Positions 49,011 through 59,989 of a stretch of 64,000 nt of DNA are shown one piece after another. Each line of letters begins with the position of its first letter. Position 1 is the stretch's first letter. The position numbers were made by a program, and so were the translations under genes. Origin of the DNA: Gymnopus androsaceus JB14 (Eukaryota; Basidiomycota; Agaricomycetes; Agaricales; Omphalotaceae); the NCBI GenBank assembly GCA_009733575.1, contig ML769484.1, positions 62,001 to 126,000 of the forward strand. The letters run 5' to 3'. Below the pieces are notes generated by a model that saw only the letters and a list, made by a program, of their open reading frames with translations, did not search any database and had not been told where the DNA came from.

Positions 49011-49527
49011 TGTATGTTTTGTGCTTGAGCTGCATAGGAACTTAATTGACAACATCGGCCCGTTCGTGACCATAAGTTGGCCTAGAGTTCGCCACCTATT
49101 TGAAATGCGCTGAGGTGATTTGAGAAATCGTCGAGACTTGTCTGAGGCTGTTGAAGAGCATCAGCAAAACCTGTATGGATATTTTTTCCCACGGCATTCC
49201 CAGCGCTTAATAAATTTTATTTCCAAATAAGGCAATTTTTGGCCGCTCTGGCCGGTGCTGCCATCTAGGTGCTGGGGCTGGAAGCGTTGGCGGCACTTTC
49301 GGGCACTAGCCGCACGTACTGCGTGCTAGGACAAATACATCCAGCGTCGTCTCGCTGCTGTGGTCAGAATGTAGGAGTGAGCGTGAGAGGTTGGGCTGAT
49401 GCACAAGGTGCAGGAACGCGGTATTCGGAGATTCGGATTAATTAAGCAAGCTCTGGCGCCCTGGCGACACGTGTATAAACTGTGGCGTCGATTTCATTGC
49501 CTCTCCTCTCTTACTCCAACCACTTTG
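49011..49527. other. Intergenic, divergent promoter region
   Basis: GC-rich patches (for example 49240-49310, rich in GGC and GCTGG words) without an ORF of note. No transposon ends recognised. Confidence 0.4.
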
Positions 49528-50649
49528 ATGTTTTTGATGTCTCTCCTCTCTCCAGTAGTTGGAATCTACAGCTATGTTCTCCAGCCTATAGCACCCTTTA
49601 CATGGTTCGGTCTCAACTTGAGCACCCTCGATGTTGTTGCAGCATTTCGTCTTTGCCTTATTCTACGCCAAATTCGCGAGGATTTATTCAGAAAGCACGT
49701 CAAGACCCATGGGCACACATCCGTGGAAGCGCGATCATTCGTTAGAAGCGCTTCCACTGCTCTGACAGTAGTATTTGGAGGAGAGGCTTTGACTTGTATG
49801 TTCTGCGATTTCTTCACTAAAGGTTTCATCTAACAATCCTAGGTCCCTTTCTTCTTATTCCGCCCTCTTTCATGGTATCCGGTATCGTGCCTATATTCTA
49901 CACGGCAATTCAAGGAATCGTAGACGCCGTCCCATCCGTCCCGGAAATGTTTTTCGAAATGGAACTGCCACTTTCAATAGTCGATGGATTTACCCGTGCA
50001 TACTTGCTCTGCGATCTCATACCGCCTATGGTGACAGTCAATTCGTATTCTGTAATCGTCAACTCTCCTTGGACGCTTATGATGACCTCGCTGGTGATTC
50101 CAGGCCGTTTTTGAATTGTCACATTTGCCAATTACAGATTTTAGGTGGCAGCCAACGGTGGATTCTTCTTGACGAACATGTTCTCGTTTATGAACCCTAC
50201 GCCGCTTTCCCTCCAAACCCCACCTGAGCTGCTTGCATACGGATGGACGACTGCGGATCTTTGGTACGCTATGCTTTCGCAGACAGACTGCAGACGATAA
50301 CTAATCGTATGCTTACAGGTGTGCACCGCTCATCACTGGGATTTATGCTCTCCTCACCCACGCACAACCTTTCTGGTCAAATACACATGTGTATTTGACC
50401 GAGCTGCTCGGTATGGGTATTCAAGGGAAACAAGTAGAACCTATCGACCCCGAGACCGCTAGAGCCTTGTGTGCTGTTTTGCTCGCCTGCTTGTTTTCCG
50501 GCCGCACGGTGAAGAACTTTACCAACTACTTTGACCGCCCAGCTGGGACAATCGGAAAGAAATTTGAGAAAGGTATATACTTCCGCTGTTGTCAGCGTAT
50601 GCTACCAACTGATCTTCAATCACCAGAGCCGAAATTGAAGACTCAATGA
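49528..50649 (+). CDS. Multipass membrane protein of unknown function
   Basis: I favour the ATG at 49528 (MFLMSLLSPVVGIYSYVLQP); the frame stays open upstream to 49399. Hydrophobic segments follow: PVVGIYSYVLQPIAPFTWF, then after an intron FLLIPPSFMVSGIVPIFYTA, AYLLCDLIPPMVTVN with PWTLMMTSLV, and after another intron VAANGGFFLTNMFSFMNP. Next comes PPELLAYGWTTADLWCAPLI and TGIYALLTHAQPFW. A cytosolic-looking loop (IQGKQVEPIDPETARALCAV) precedes LLACLFSGRTVKNFTNYFDR and the short tail EKEPKLKTQ. Four to six membrane spans are likely. The family is not recognised. Its stop lies 11 bp from the stop of the convergent MDR gene. Confidence 0.65.
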
Positions 50650-50659
50650 TCATGACTAC

Positions 50660-52028
50660 TTACGAATTCGGATGGATCCAAGGCCTCTCAGAACTTGTTT
50701 CGAGTCTTGTTAACGATGCTAATAGACACACTCCGACTAATAATGATACAGCAGTTTTACCTACGCGACTTTCACAATGGACTTTCTCTCCGCTGACTTT
50801 GTTGTTTCTAAGTAAATCCAACCCAACCTCGACACGATCCTTCAACGAGCCATACGATTCATCTAAAAGACGAATCTTGGTGGGCTGTATGATTTTCGTT
50901 TCGAGCAGGGTGGGCAGGATTCTCGTCATTAGGTTGTCCTTCATATATGGAACCTAACTAGCGTGTTTAGTAAATGCGCCACAGGAGTATAATAAGCACG
51001 ACGCTCACTTGTTCGAACAGAAATGTCCTAACGCCAGCTAGCTTCGTACCCTTGGGCAAAGGATTAAGCTCATCCGGAATGTCCAAGTACATCTCGTCGC
51101 TCTCATCGCTCCGGACTTTGCTTCCGATTTTCAACGGCAGGAGAACAGCGACTGTGCCTTCTGTGCTGACCATCTTTGAGATTGCAGCCATGGTAGTCTG
51201 CGCTGTGATACAGTCTAGCACAAGGTTCAGTTTACCACCTTCTGAAGCAGTTACTACGGACTGGACATCCTCGATCAGGGTCAGACTACTGTAGTCAAAG
51301 GTATGTGTCGCGCCAAGGGAACGAAGGTATTCATGATGCTTCGGAGACGCGGTAGCGAGGATGTTTTTGTATCCTGCACTGTGAAGGAGTTGGATGGCGT
51401 AATGACCAGTTGTAGATCCTGCACCATAAATGAGAATGGGCGCATTAGCAAGAGGCGGAGACTGAGGTGAAGGGAAGGAGGTTGGGTAAGGTAAGCCGAG
51501 ATATTCAGGGTTGAACAACGAGTTGTAGGCCGTGATGAAGTTATCGGGAACTCCTGCTGCTGCTTCCAGAGAGACGGAATCGGGAATCTACAGAGACATG
51601 AATAAATTGTACCAGATAGGAAGTAGGAAAGTAATCACTTTAGCAGTGACAGATCGTTTTTGTAGCGTGAATTCCTGCATTCCCTTGGATTCAGAACTGC
51701 GAAACGAAAACGCAGTCACCTAAAAGAAAGGATGAGACACCCAGACGCTTGGTGATTAGAAGAAGTGACTTACCCTGTCGCCAACCTTGAGATCTTCGAT
51801 ACCTGAGCCCACTTCAGCAATCGTACCAGAACTATTGAAGCCAAAGGTCATCGGAAAGGTTGCATGATAGCCCAAGTCGTTGACATAGGTATCGAAGGCA
51901 ATCATCGCAGCGTACGCCACCTTAATCAACACCTCGCCTTCGCTAGGCGTAGGCGTAGGAACTTGAACGGCATCGAAATGTTTGAGCGAGAGCGAGGAGA
52001 TCGCTGTATGAGTTTTCGAAGGAGACAT
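50660..52028 (-). CDS. Medium-chain dehydrogenase/reductase, quinone/enoyl reductase type
   Basis: M at 52028 gives MSPSKTHTAISSLSLKHFDA, then VPTPTPSEGEVLIKVAYAAM and NSSGTIAEVGSGIEDLKVGD with an intron after DRV. Next are LQKRSVTAKIPDSVSLEAAA, the NADPH-binding ANAPILIYGAGSTTGHYAIQ, LLHSAGYKNILATASPKHHE, SLGATHTFDY and LVLDCITAQTTMAAI. The last intron joins FLFEQ to VPYMKDNLMTRILPTLLETK and LKDRVEVGLDLLRNNKVSGE. After KVSGEK, where relatives usually end, the frame runs on for about 40 residues to 50660, so the tail is suspect. The zinc ligands of alcohol dehydrogenase are absent; the family includes trans-enoyl reductases of secondary metabolism (ToxD-like). No polyketide or peptide synthase gene is nearby. 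Confidence 0.82.
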
Positions 52029-52881
52029 TGATATCAGAAAACAGTTAAAGAAGACACAGAATATATTAAATGCAACTTCGAGGAGCTGACAAAACTTCGT
52101 GCATGCTTGGTCAGGATTTTCGCGGCAGCTTACTCATTGCATGCAACCGACGGGCTCACAGACTCGAAAGGAAGAGGTGAATTGTATGTCATATATAACA
52201 AGCATTAACAAGCATTGCTAGCCCGGAAAGCGTTTTGTCTTGAGGAGAAATGAAAGCGCTCATCATGAGCCCTTGCTCTCTTTCGCCCACCGTCAACTTG
52301 CAATTGGATGGTCGTCCTTACAACGAAATTGCATCATCGGCAATCTCCACTTCCATCGACAAATTCGGTTGTGCATTGGGTTGTGCGTTAGTTGGGCTCG
52401 CGCTTCACAGCCTATCATATTCGAACCATTTCTCTCACAATTCCTGACAATTGCATGAATGACGATCGACGAGAGCCGACAATGATACTGGAGGATAACA
52501 ACTGGATCGTTTCGTTGTTCGATGAAAACCCAGCTTATCTCGTATGGATCTGGCAAACTTTGAGTCCGGGGATGAGTACACATCGGCTAGTTAGAAGAAT
52601 ATATTGCGTTTTTTAAAGTCGCGACTCGGTAGAGTACTGAATGATTTCTAGAGTCGGTGTATATTCGAGTCTGCATAGGGTAAACTAAGGAAGGGCCGTT
52701 AAACCCAAATGAGCTTCCTGTTCTGTGCAGTTCCCATACTCCAGAATTCTACCGATGACTGTTACGATTCACGAGTTCAATGCCTGCCTCCAATGGATTA
52801 AAAAACCATACGCGGGTAAAGCGCAGATAGCCCAGGATATAATCTACAGAGCCCCTTTCAAGTCTTCGGAAATCAGCTATC
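52029..52881. other. Intergenic, divergent promoters; nothing recognised
   Basis: The ATGs of the MDR gene and the monooxygenase lie about 850 bp apart and point away from each other. The plus- and minus-strand ORFs 52240-52616 overlap each other and carry no motif. Confidence 0.45.
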
Positions 52882-54305
52882 ATGTCCCCAAACTTTGAGC
52901 AACGCGTCCTTATAATTGGAGCAGGTAAAGTTTCAGCAACTGAGTAGACGGGAAAATGCTGATGATACTTGTTCGTCAGGTGCTACAGGCCTTCTGATAG
53001 CGCAAAGCCTTCGCAAAGTGAGGGTGTTTTCACCCACGATGTTGTTCTGGAGCACTGAATAAGTAGCAGCTCGGAATAGCCTGTACAGTGTTCGAACGAG
53101 ACGCTTCCCTCGATGCCCGACCTCGAGACTGGAATTTCTCCCTTCACTGGGCCAATTCGGTGCTAAAGGACTGTCTTCCCGATGACCTCAGCTTGGACAT
53201 TATTCGACAACAAGCGGGAGTGGACGATGATATTCCAAGTGCAGATGAGGTTCTCCCGGTGATTAACTTGGCCACTGGAGAGTTTATGACGAAAATCCCG
53301 GCTCCATTCATAGTGAGACTGCAGAAACAGAAGTTGAGGAGAGTCTTGTCGCAGGGTGTAGACATCAAGGTGCGTTGGATTGAAGAGCACGAGTACGCCA
53401 TTGATCTTCGTTCCAGTTCGCCAAACGTCTAGTGAGCCTTCATTCTGACGGATCAACGGTAATAGCCATATTCGAGGACGGATCGAAGGAGGAGGGTCAG
53501 TTACTCATTGGAGCAGACGGGGCGCATTCCAAAGTTAGAGAGTTCCTCCTGGGTCCTGAAAAAGCTTCTGTGGAACCTTCCCCAATTGTGGCATGCAGGA
53601 TGTCAACAAGTTTACCAGCGGACGCAGCTCTTCAACTGCGTAAATTACACCCAAGAAATCTCATGGCGATAGGCCCAAGTGGGATACTAGTGTGGATGAG
53701 CGGTGAGTCGAGCAGTCGATAATCACGGAGACCAGACTTAATCGAATCATTGGTGTATAGCCCACGATTGCAGAGACGCCAACCCTTCCAAATGGATCTT
53801 CACTGTAGCGCAGTCGTGGATACCCGGTTCGACAACAGCCAAAGCCAATGGCGAGCCTGAATATCCAGGCCAGGAAAAAATTGTCCAAATCATGAACCAA
53901 CGAGCTCAACTTTTTGCTGAGCCTCTTCGGTCAATATGGTCCAGCATTCCCAATGATGCCCCAGCATTCTATGGTCAGCTCAACTTTTGGATAACCGATA
54001 AATGGGATAATCGTGATGGGACAATCACATTAGCGGGCGATTCTGCTCATGCAATGACGTTCCACCGTGGCCAAGGATTGAACAACGCGGTACAAGATGT
54101 CGCGACGTTGGTATCATCCCTGCAGCAGTGTGTATCGACACCGAATAGATTCAAGAGCGCTCTCGAAATTTACGAGCCTGAGGTTTGGGTGAGAGGAAGA
54201 GAAGCTGTTTTGTCATCCAACAAGAACAGTGAAGCATTGATGAGCTGGGAAAGTGTCAAAGAGAGTCTGTTATTCACGAAAGGGTTTAGAAACAAAGTTG
54301 ATTAG
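52882..54305 (+). CDS. FAD-dependent monooxygenase (group A flavoprotein hydroxylase)
   Basis: Exon 1 reads MSPNFEQRVLIIGAG and is spliced to ATGLLIAQSLRK, restoring the FAD-binding GxGxxG. A third exon starts LGIACTVFERDASLDARPRD. Next comes LQKQKLRRVLSQGVDIK, an intron, then FAKRLVSLHSDG and the DG motif LLIGADGAHSKVREFLLGPE. After another intron AHDCRDANPSKWIFTVAQSW leads to the GD motif TITLAGDSAHAMTFHRGQGL with NNAVQDVATLV. The stop is at 54305. All junctions keep frame. It resembles fungal salicylate or aromatic hydroxylase-like enzymes, but the substrate cannot be told. Together with the divergent MDR gene it might be a small oxidoreductase pair, which is speculative. Confidence 0.85.
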
Positions 54306-54427
54306 CAGGATTACAGATCTATAAAGGCCATGGTCAGCAAAGAATGCAGCTAAAACCTCCATGAAACTCACAATTCATAACCCGATCGTAAATGCACTAC
54401 AATCCTATGGCATGTACATAATTCTTA

Positions 54428-55207
54428 TTATAAAAGCGACAGTTCTGGCGCCTAGGAGAGTTGTTAGTTGAGTATTCCCCTGCACAAGGGCATTACGCAC
54501 TGGTCCCCGAGTTTCGAACGCAAGCCAATCGCCGGTACCAATTGGCAACAGACCCATAGAATTACATTTCCCTATTTAAGCCCCCTTAGTATCGCAACAT
54601 AAGGAAATCATGGTCACTCACACAATCCAACGCCCAATGTAAGCAAGTTGCAAGCAAAGTAGGCCAATTTCTGAAGCATCAACGTAGAAAGCGATTTTGG
54701 GTTCTTGGAAGCCGATGGCGCGAACGAAACAAAAGCTAACAGGAAATGTCACTTGACAAGACAAAGTAATAGAGAGTAAGGACGCTCACCATCATTCATG
54801 CCAAGAATGTTCTTGAATGGAGAAGAAAGCAGCATGAATATAATGCCCATGCTGAAGATTTGAACGCCGCCTCCAGACATGTAAAGCATGAAGAATTGCA
54901 TAGGTAACGATTTGGCAGGAGAGATAGCAAGATCCCAGGCTCGTTTTTCCTTCAGGCTATCGTATGCTTCAGGAGTTGTGCTTGGAGCAATAGCTTTGGA
55001 GCTCCCTTTCGACTGAATTGTTGAGGTTAGAAAAGACATCGAGCGAAGTATCTGACACGTACAGATGTGTGGGATTTTGAGAAACCCGGTGGTGGCGGGA
55101 GATTCCTCCATCTTGGTGAAAATATGCCAGTGAGCATTATTAAAGCATTGCAAGGCTAGTACTCACTTGGATGAAGATTCCAGAGTTGAATATCCCAATC
55201 GTGACAT
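54428..55207 (-). CDS. EMC4: ER membrane protein complex subunit 4
   Basis: EMC4 is part of the insertase that places tail-anchored and multipass proteins in the ER membrane. M at 55207 gives MSRLGYSTLESSS, spliced to KWRNLPPPPGFSKSHTS and SKGSSKAIAPSTTPEAYDSL. The core reads KEKRAWDLAISPAKSLPMQF and FMLYMSGGGVQIFSMGIIFM, then LSSPFKNILGMND, SLSTLMLQKLAYFACNLLTL and LGVGLWKCNSMGLLPIGTGD, WLAFETRGP, with a last small exon APELSLL. Two membrane segments are evident. Length of about 180 aa matches the family. All four introns keep frame. Confidence 0.93.
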
Positions 55208-56805
55208 GGTCGTTGCAGTTCAGCAGTTCAGCCAACAAGCGCTCAAATCAATGACACATCGAGCGCTAAACTAAAACGTTCATTCGCGGCCCTTCTCTTC
55301 TGTAAGGAAGTAACTTGAAGTTAATGTGATAGCCAGAAGTAGTAGAACATATCTATCTAGTCAAGATTCTGTAATATATATTTACATTATTGAGTCGGTG
55401 TACTATATACTTATGCTGGACAGCCTGCTTAGAGTTGGCTTAGAGGCACTTAAAACGCTTCAGATCAATAAGAGTGCGAAACTGCGAGATGTAAATAGGA
55501 TCGGGACTTCAAAAATTGCGGCTTTCTGAATCCTTTTCGCCGTGACTACATATCGTACGCTATGGTGAAATCTTCAAGTAAGTATGAAGCTTGGATTCTA
55601 CGCTCTCTCGATCCGATGCGCATGAAAGGCAACCTCATGGGTTGTTCTAGGGCCTATAGCTTGCGAACCTCTAATAATATAGGAACTGGACTCCTGGGAC
55701 CAGACTACTTCTTACTAGCCTGTTCTCCATCACCAATTTCTCCGCATTCTCCCCCGCTTGCGCCACCAACAAAGGTTTTTAAAACATATTGCAGGCATCA
55801 GATAAATGAGTAGTGTTCACCTTTGGCAGACGAAATGTACCTCTCTCCTATCCCATGTGTGTACAACGAGGTGATAACCCCCAGCTATCAGCGTCCATCG
55901 AAAGTAAACGGGTGCTCTTTGCGCACCCGAGCTACTTATCATGAGCGCGAGGATCTTGAGCGCGAGGATGTCTTGTGGCGTTCGAAACCTATCGACGACA
56001 TGTCTGACTGTCACTAGGGGGGAAGATCAGTTCGATTAGCCCTCAAATGCACTTTCAAAATAATCCGGGACCGAATGATAAAGCTGTTGTTAGATAAATA
56101 CGGCCTCAGCGTCTCCGCGCGAGTTTGAAAGGTCCTGAGCGACGTGAGGAAGATCTTGGAAGGATTACGAGAGTAATTGTATATCTTATTTGAGAAGGAC
56201 TAGGAGCGGTGTTACTGCATCGCATAAGGAAGGAACCACATATGCTGTATCGTAACTCGAGCCCGGCCGATGAGGCACATAGACTTGAAGAAACCGCCGA
56301 ATTCAGTTTCAGCTATAAGATACATTCCCATAACGATGACAGGAGTAACTCAGTAAGGTTGTGAGGTTGGTTTTTCCTTTCAATGAATCCATTCCCGGAA
56401 ACAGATAACAGCCCAGCGGTAATTGGTAGGAGCAAATGACAAGACATACTATGACATTATCGCTCGACAGAAGAGTCGGCATGAGCAACAACTCAGTACG
56501 TTAATGAAACCAAAATCGATGATTACGACTTCCGGCTGCGCACTCGACTATTACGCGACACACTGAGGGTGTAAGTGGCTGAGATACGAGTTGGACGCGA
56601 CACTGAAACAGTTGAATATCGGCAACAATTTTATACAAAGAGCTAGAGGATATCCCACCAGTGTCACCCACAGGAGATGGCGATAGATGGTCATTGAACA
56701 AGAGGAGGTACCATACGAGACGAAAGGATCCAGAAACATATGACCCGGTGCACGTTTGATAGCAGACTTCGATGATAAAACCCCAAATGGAGAATCCGGT
56801 CCAGA
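55208..56805. other. Gene-poor interval
   Basis: Short ORFs on both strands (for example 55562-55813 plus, 55817-56014 minus) show no motif. GAGCGCGAGGAT is repeated in tandem at about 55944-55970. The minus-strand frame from 56501 is intron read-through and downstream sequence of the splicing factor gene. Confidence 0.45.
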
Positions 56806-57994
56806 CTAGAATTGTGGTTGGGGTGGGGGAGGAATCTGCCCTGGATATTGCACAACGAAGCCGGGCGGGGGAGGAGGAGGGAACGACCCGAAGCCCTGGG
56901 GTGGTGGTGGCATAGGTGGCATTCCGGGCATCCCAGGCATCGGCGCCATCTGCATTGGCATACCAGGGGGAGCCATGCCCATTTGCATCTGCATCTGAGG
57001 CATGATGGTCTGCTGAGGAGCAAAACCTGCGGGAGGAGGAGGTTGCGCAAGTGCGCCGGCGAATTGACCCTGGTAGGGACCTTGGAAACCAGGCATAGGC
57101 GGTGCGCCAAACGGCATGGCCGCAGGCGGAGGACGGGCGCTGACGGGCAGCGCGTTGTTTTTGCGTGCTTGAGCCGCAAGCATGCGTTCGGCTTGCGTTC
57201 CATGACGTTCGCCCTTTCCATCTTTTTTGAATGCGTACTGGACGGTGATAGCTTTGTTCATCAGGAATTGGCCATTCATGGATTCGACAGCTGCGTCTGA
57301 TGCTTCGAAATCGGTGTATGAAACAAATCCATATCCTTTCGAGGTTCCTGTACCGGGATCCCGCGCAATCTGACCATGGTTGAGTAAAGATCCAGAGATA
57401 CCTATGACGCAAGCGCACCTTGGCTGTAGTCGCCAGCATTCCAAATGCAGAGAACGTATCGTACAGTAATCTTTCATCAACATTTTCGTCCAGGTTACCT
57501 ATGAACAAGTTTGCTCCAACATCCAGCTGTTTCTTGTCGGAAGAGGCCTGTATGGAGAGCATTGTTAGCAGTAGTCCGGTATGACCGCAAATGAAAATTG
57601 GAAGCGATAATAGATTCCTTTTTCGGAAACGTACTTTATTGACCCGGATAGGTTTTCCCCATAGTTTGATTTGGTTCATTATTTTACAGGCATATTCAGC
57701 GTCTTCCTCTGTTAGGAACTCGCAAAAGCCGTAACCTTGGTGAGCCATAGATATACGGTCTTTCGGCAGATGTACATTGACTATCAATAACGAATATTAG
57801 TGTCAAAACATTCTGCAAAAAGAACGACATACCAACTGGACCTGCCTGAAGCATTAACTCCCAAACCAATGCGTCCGAGCATCGCTCATCGAGATTACCC
57901 TAAGCAAAACTTGGTGAATAGAAGATGAAAAGGCTTGATAACGAACCAAATACACTGTAGCCTCTTGATTGCGGTCATCTTGAGGACGCGACAT
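56806..57994 (-). CDS. SF3B4: Splicing factor 3B subunit 4 (two RRMs, U2 snRNP)
   Basis: The protein contacts pre-mRNA next to the branch site within U2 snRNP. M at 57994 gives [17 protein letters not shown], spliced to [20 protein letters not shown], the first RRM. It continues [40 protein letters not shown] and WGKPIRVNK. The second RRM reads [40 protein letters not shown] and [23 protein letters not shown]1 is YGFCEF in RRM1 and KGYGFVSY in RRM2. The rest is Pro/Met/Gly-rich ([18 protein letters not shown]), typical of SF3B4, and ends [11 protein letters not shown]. Introns near 57390 and 57560-57640 keep frame. Confidence 0.92.
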
Positions 57995-58760
57995 GGGCGA
58001 ATGGGAAGAGTGGTTTAGCGCTCGTCTAAATAAGTCAAAGCTAGATCACGGGCGCCTATATCACCTCAGTGCTTTCTTCGCCTTTCTTCGCTCCAACGTT
58101 ACTGTAACGTTCTGCTCAAGTTGTGATGCCTCTTGGCTACTGTCCCGGCCCCTGAAGATCGCCTGTATCACCTCAATGATTTCTTCGCTCAACGTTAGGT
58201 CAAGCTCAGGAATATCTGCCACACCTTTGTCAAACTGCATCTAAACTGCTGAAAATCTTGAGCTATATGTCCGGAATTATCGTTGCGCCTCAACTCCACT
58301 TTCCACTTTATCTTACGAAATTACAGGTGCCTGTCTCCTACCTTGTGCTGCGGTACAGAAGGAGTTTTGTGTTGTCAATGATTGATCCTCTTTTTCTCCA
58401 TTTTTTAATTATGATGTGTTCAAGATGCATGCCTCGAGCGATCGAGATAGCATCTGTCTTTTGTTGACGCTTCTGCGGCCGAGGAAACTCCAGATATCCC
58501 AAATCGGATGGTACCTTTTTTCTCCTCTAAAGAATATCGATTGCTTAACGTACAGCGTAACCGAATGTGCCACAGCCAATCCGTCTACAAGTTGCGAAAT
58601 ATATTCGTTGACTCAGAGATATCTGTGGGAGCTTAATAACGACATGAACGCCCAGGTTACAGAAGCTATAAAACCCTCAAAGATCGCCTTTTAACAACAT
58701 CCCGGCTTTCACTTTCCAAGTGTACCTTCTGTTCACTAACTAGCCGTATCCGATCCAACG
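57995..58760. other. Intergenic with a degenerate internal duplication
   Basis: ATCACCTCAGTGCTTTCTTC near 58058 is partly repeated as ATCACCTCAATGATTTCTTC near 58168, followed in both by CAACGTTA and TCAAG words. No gene is supported; the ORFs at 57993-58694 have no motifs. Confidence 0.4.
58667..58673 (+). promoter_or_regulatory. TATA box of the Kex2-type peptide precursor gene
   Basis: TATAAAA lies 88 bp upstream of the ATG at 58761, the usual spacing for a highly expressed fungal gene. Inferred from motif and position. Confidence 0.55.
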
Positions 58761-59189
58761 ATGAAGCAAGTGATCTTCTTCTTGTTTACCGTTCTCTTCC
58801 TTGGACTCCTTGTCTCTGCTGCTCCCACCCCAGTGGAGAAGAAAGCCCTTAAACAGCTAAAGTTGAAGCGCGGTGACCCCAACCCGGTCATGAAGCGGGA
58901 TGACGCACCCAAGCCCTCTGGCTATGTGTAAGTCACATCTCGGTCGTCTTATCTTATGCAAACGATCTTGACATGCGTATCTACTTTAGGGCTAAGCGCG
59001 AGGCGCCCTCCAAGTCGGCTTATTTCTTCGGCTGTTATTATGCCTTGATTTACTAACACGACTGTCGTAGGGCTAAGAGGGACGAACCTAGTGCTCCCAA
59101 GCCTTCCAAGTATGTGTAGGACTTTTCATAAACGTCGAACTCTACTGACCACATTTTCATTTTACAGATCTTATAACAGGAAAGCTTGA
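58761..59189 (+). CDS. Kex2-processed secreted peptide precursor (KEP-like)
   Basis: The product is an 85-residue precursor: signal peptide MKQVIFFLFTVLFLGLLVSA, a pro-region, then dibasic-delimited units. Lys-Arg sites occur in LKLKR, VMKR, VAKR and KAKR; after three of them an acidic start follows (DDAPKPSGY, EAPSK, DEPSAPKPSKY), resembling the EA/DA trimming sites after Kex2 cleavage in alpha-factor precursors. Units 2 and 4 share APKPS-(G/K)Y. Exons are 58761-58927, 58990-59013, 59071-59115 and 59168-59189, all joined in frame; the second donor (GTCGGC) is weak. Introns fall at or near unit boundaries. The ORF is too short and split to appear as one reading frame. It may be a signalling or surface peptide. 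No CaaX end is present, so it is not a basidiomycete lipopeptide pheromone. Confidence 0.7.
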
Positions 59190-59453
59190 GCGGCGCCTGG
59201 AGAACTCCATCTTTAGGAGCGTTCAGAGCTTAGCCGGTGAGTGATCGTCTTTTGTGGTCTTGTACGCGGGTCGGTCTGATTGCTCGCTTTCCATCCAGGT
59301 TTATACACGAGATTACCACTATTCCCTTCACCCTATCCTTTACTTCTTTGTTATAGTAGACCATTCGATCAGAACGATACCGGAGGGTTTACACAAATTT
59401 ATGTTGTTTGAACCTCTTGTACATTTAGTTACACCGACCGTGGATGGATGCTG

Positions 59454-59893
59454 TATAGGCATACTATGTAGAAAACCTGTACTACCATCTCCTGGAAATT
59501 AGATATTCTTTATGGCTGTCGCTGGCGTCATTCCTGCAATTTCAGTATAAGATTGTCTCATCTGTTAAAATTTTGTAGGCATATGTAGAAAGAAAACCTG
59601 TACCGTCTCCTGGAAATTTCAAACGTACTTATGCTGCTAGATATTCTTTACGGTTGTCGCTGGCCATTCCGCAATTTCAGTATTGATCGTCTCATCTGTT
59701 ACCTGTCATTCCCAATGTAGCAACAGAGTTGTAGGCATATGTAGAAAGAAAACCTGTACTATCTCCTGGAAATTACTTATGTTGCTACTAAGATGCTGTC
59801 GCTGGCGTCATTTCGCAATTTCAGTATCGGTATTGATATCGTCTCATCTGTGACCTGCTCGCAGCATGTAGCGCACATGCAACAAAGTTGTAG
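59454..59893. repeat. Minisatellite, three units of about 125-160 bp
   Basis: Units start near 59454, 59578 and 59734. Each has GGCATA(C)TATGTAGAAA, AACCTGTAC, TCTCCTGGAAATT, CTGTCGCTGG, GCAATTTCAGTAT and TCGTCTCATCTGT in the same order, with indels. It lies directly downstream of the peptide precursor gene. A further partial unit lies at 60869-60955, so the array was once continuous. Confidence 0.8.
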
Positions 59894-59989
59894 ACATAGA
59901 CAGACAGATAGATTACACGGCGCGATCGCGGGATGTTGAACTACCATACAGGTAACCGCCGGCATCATATACACCAGCACAAGTCAACA

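Noticed and set aside
50967..54305. Secondary-metabolite cluster from the MDR reductase and FAD monooxygenase
   Set aside because: No synthase, terpene cyclase, P450 or transporter is adjacent; EMC4 and SF3B4 neighbours are housekeeping.
56812..57300. Plus-strand ORF of 162 codons rich in Trp, Arg and His
   Set aside because: It is the complement of the Pro/Met/Gly-rich tail of SF3B4; composition explains the open frame.
56501..57787. 428-codon minus-strand ORF
   Set aside because: Only its first part is SF3B4 coding; the rest reads through introns and the wrong frame of the Pro-rich tail.
58761..59189. Basidiomycete mating pheromone
   Set aside because: The precursor ends SYNRKA without a CaaX box and has several KR sites, unlike lipopeptide pheromones.
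59454..59893. Possible CRISPR array
   Set aside because: Units are tandem and 125-160 bp long with no unique spacers, and the genome is eukaryotic; it is a minisatellite.
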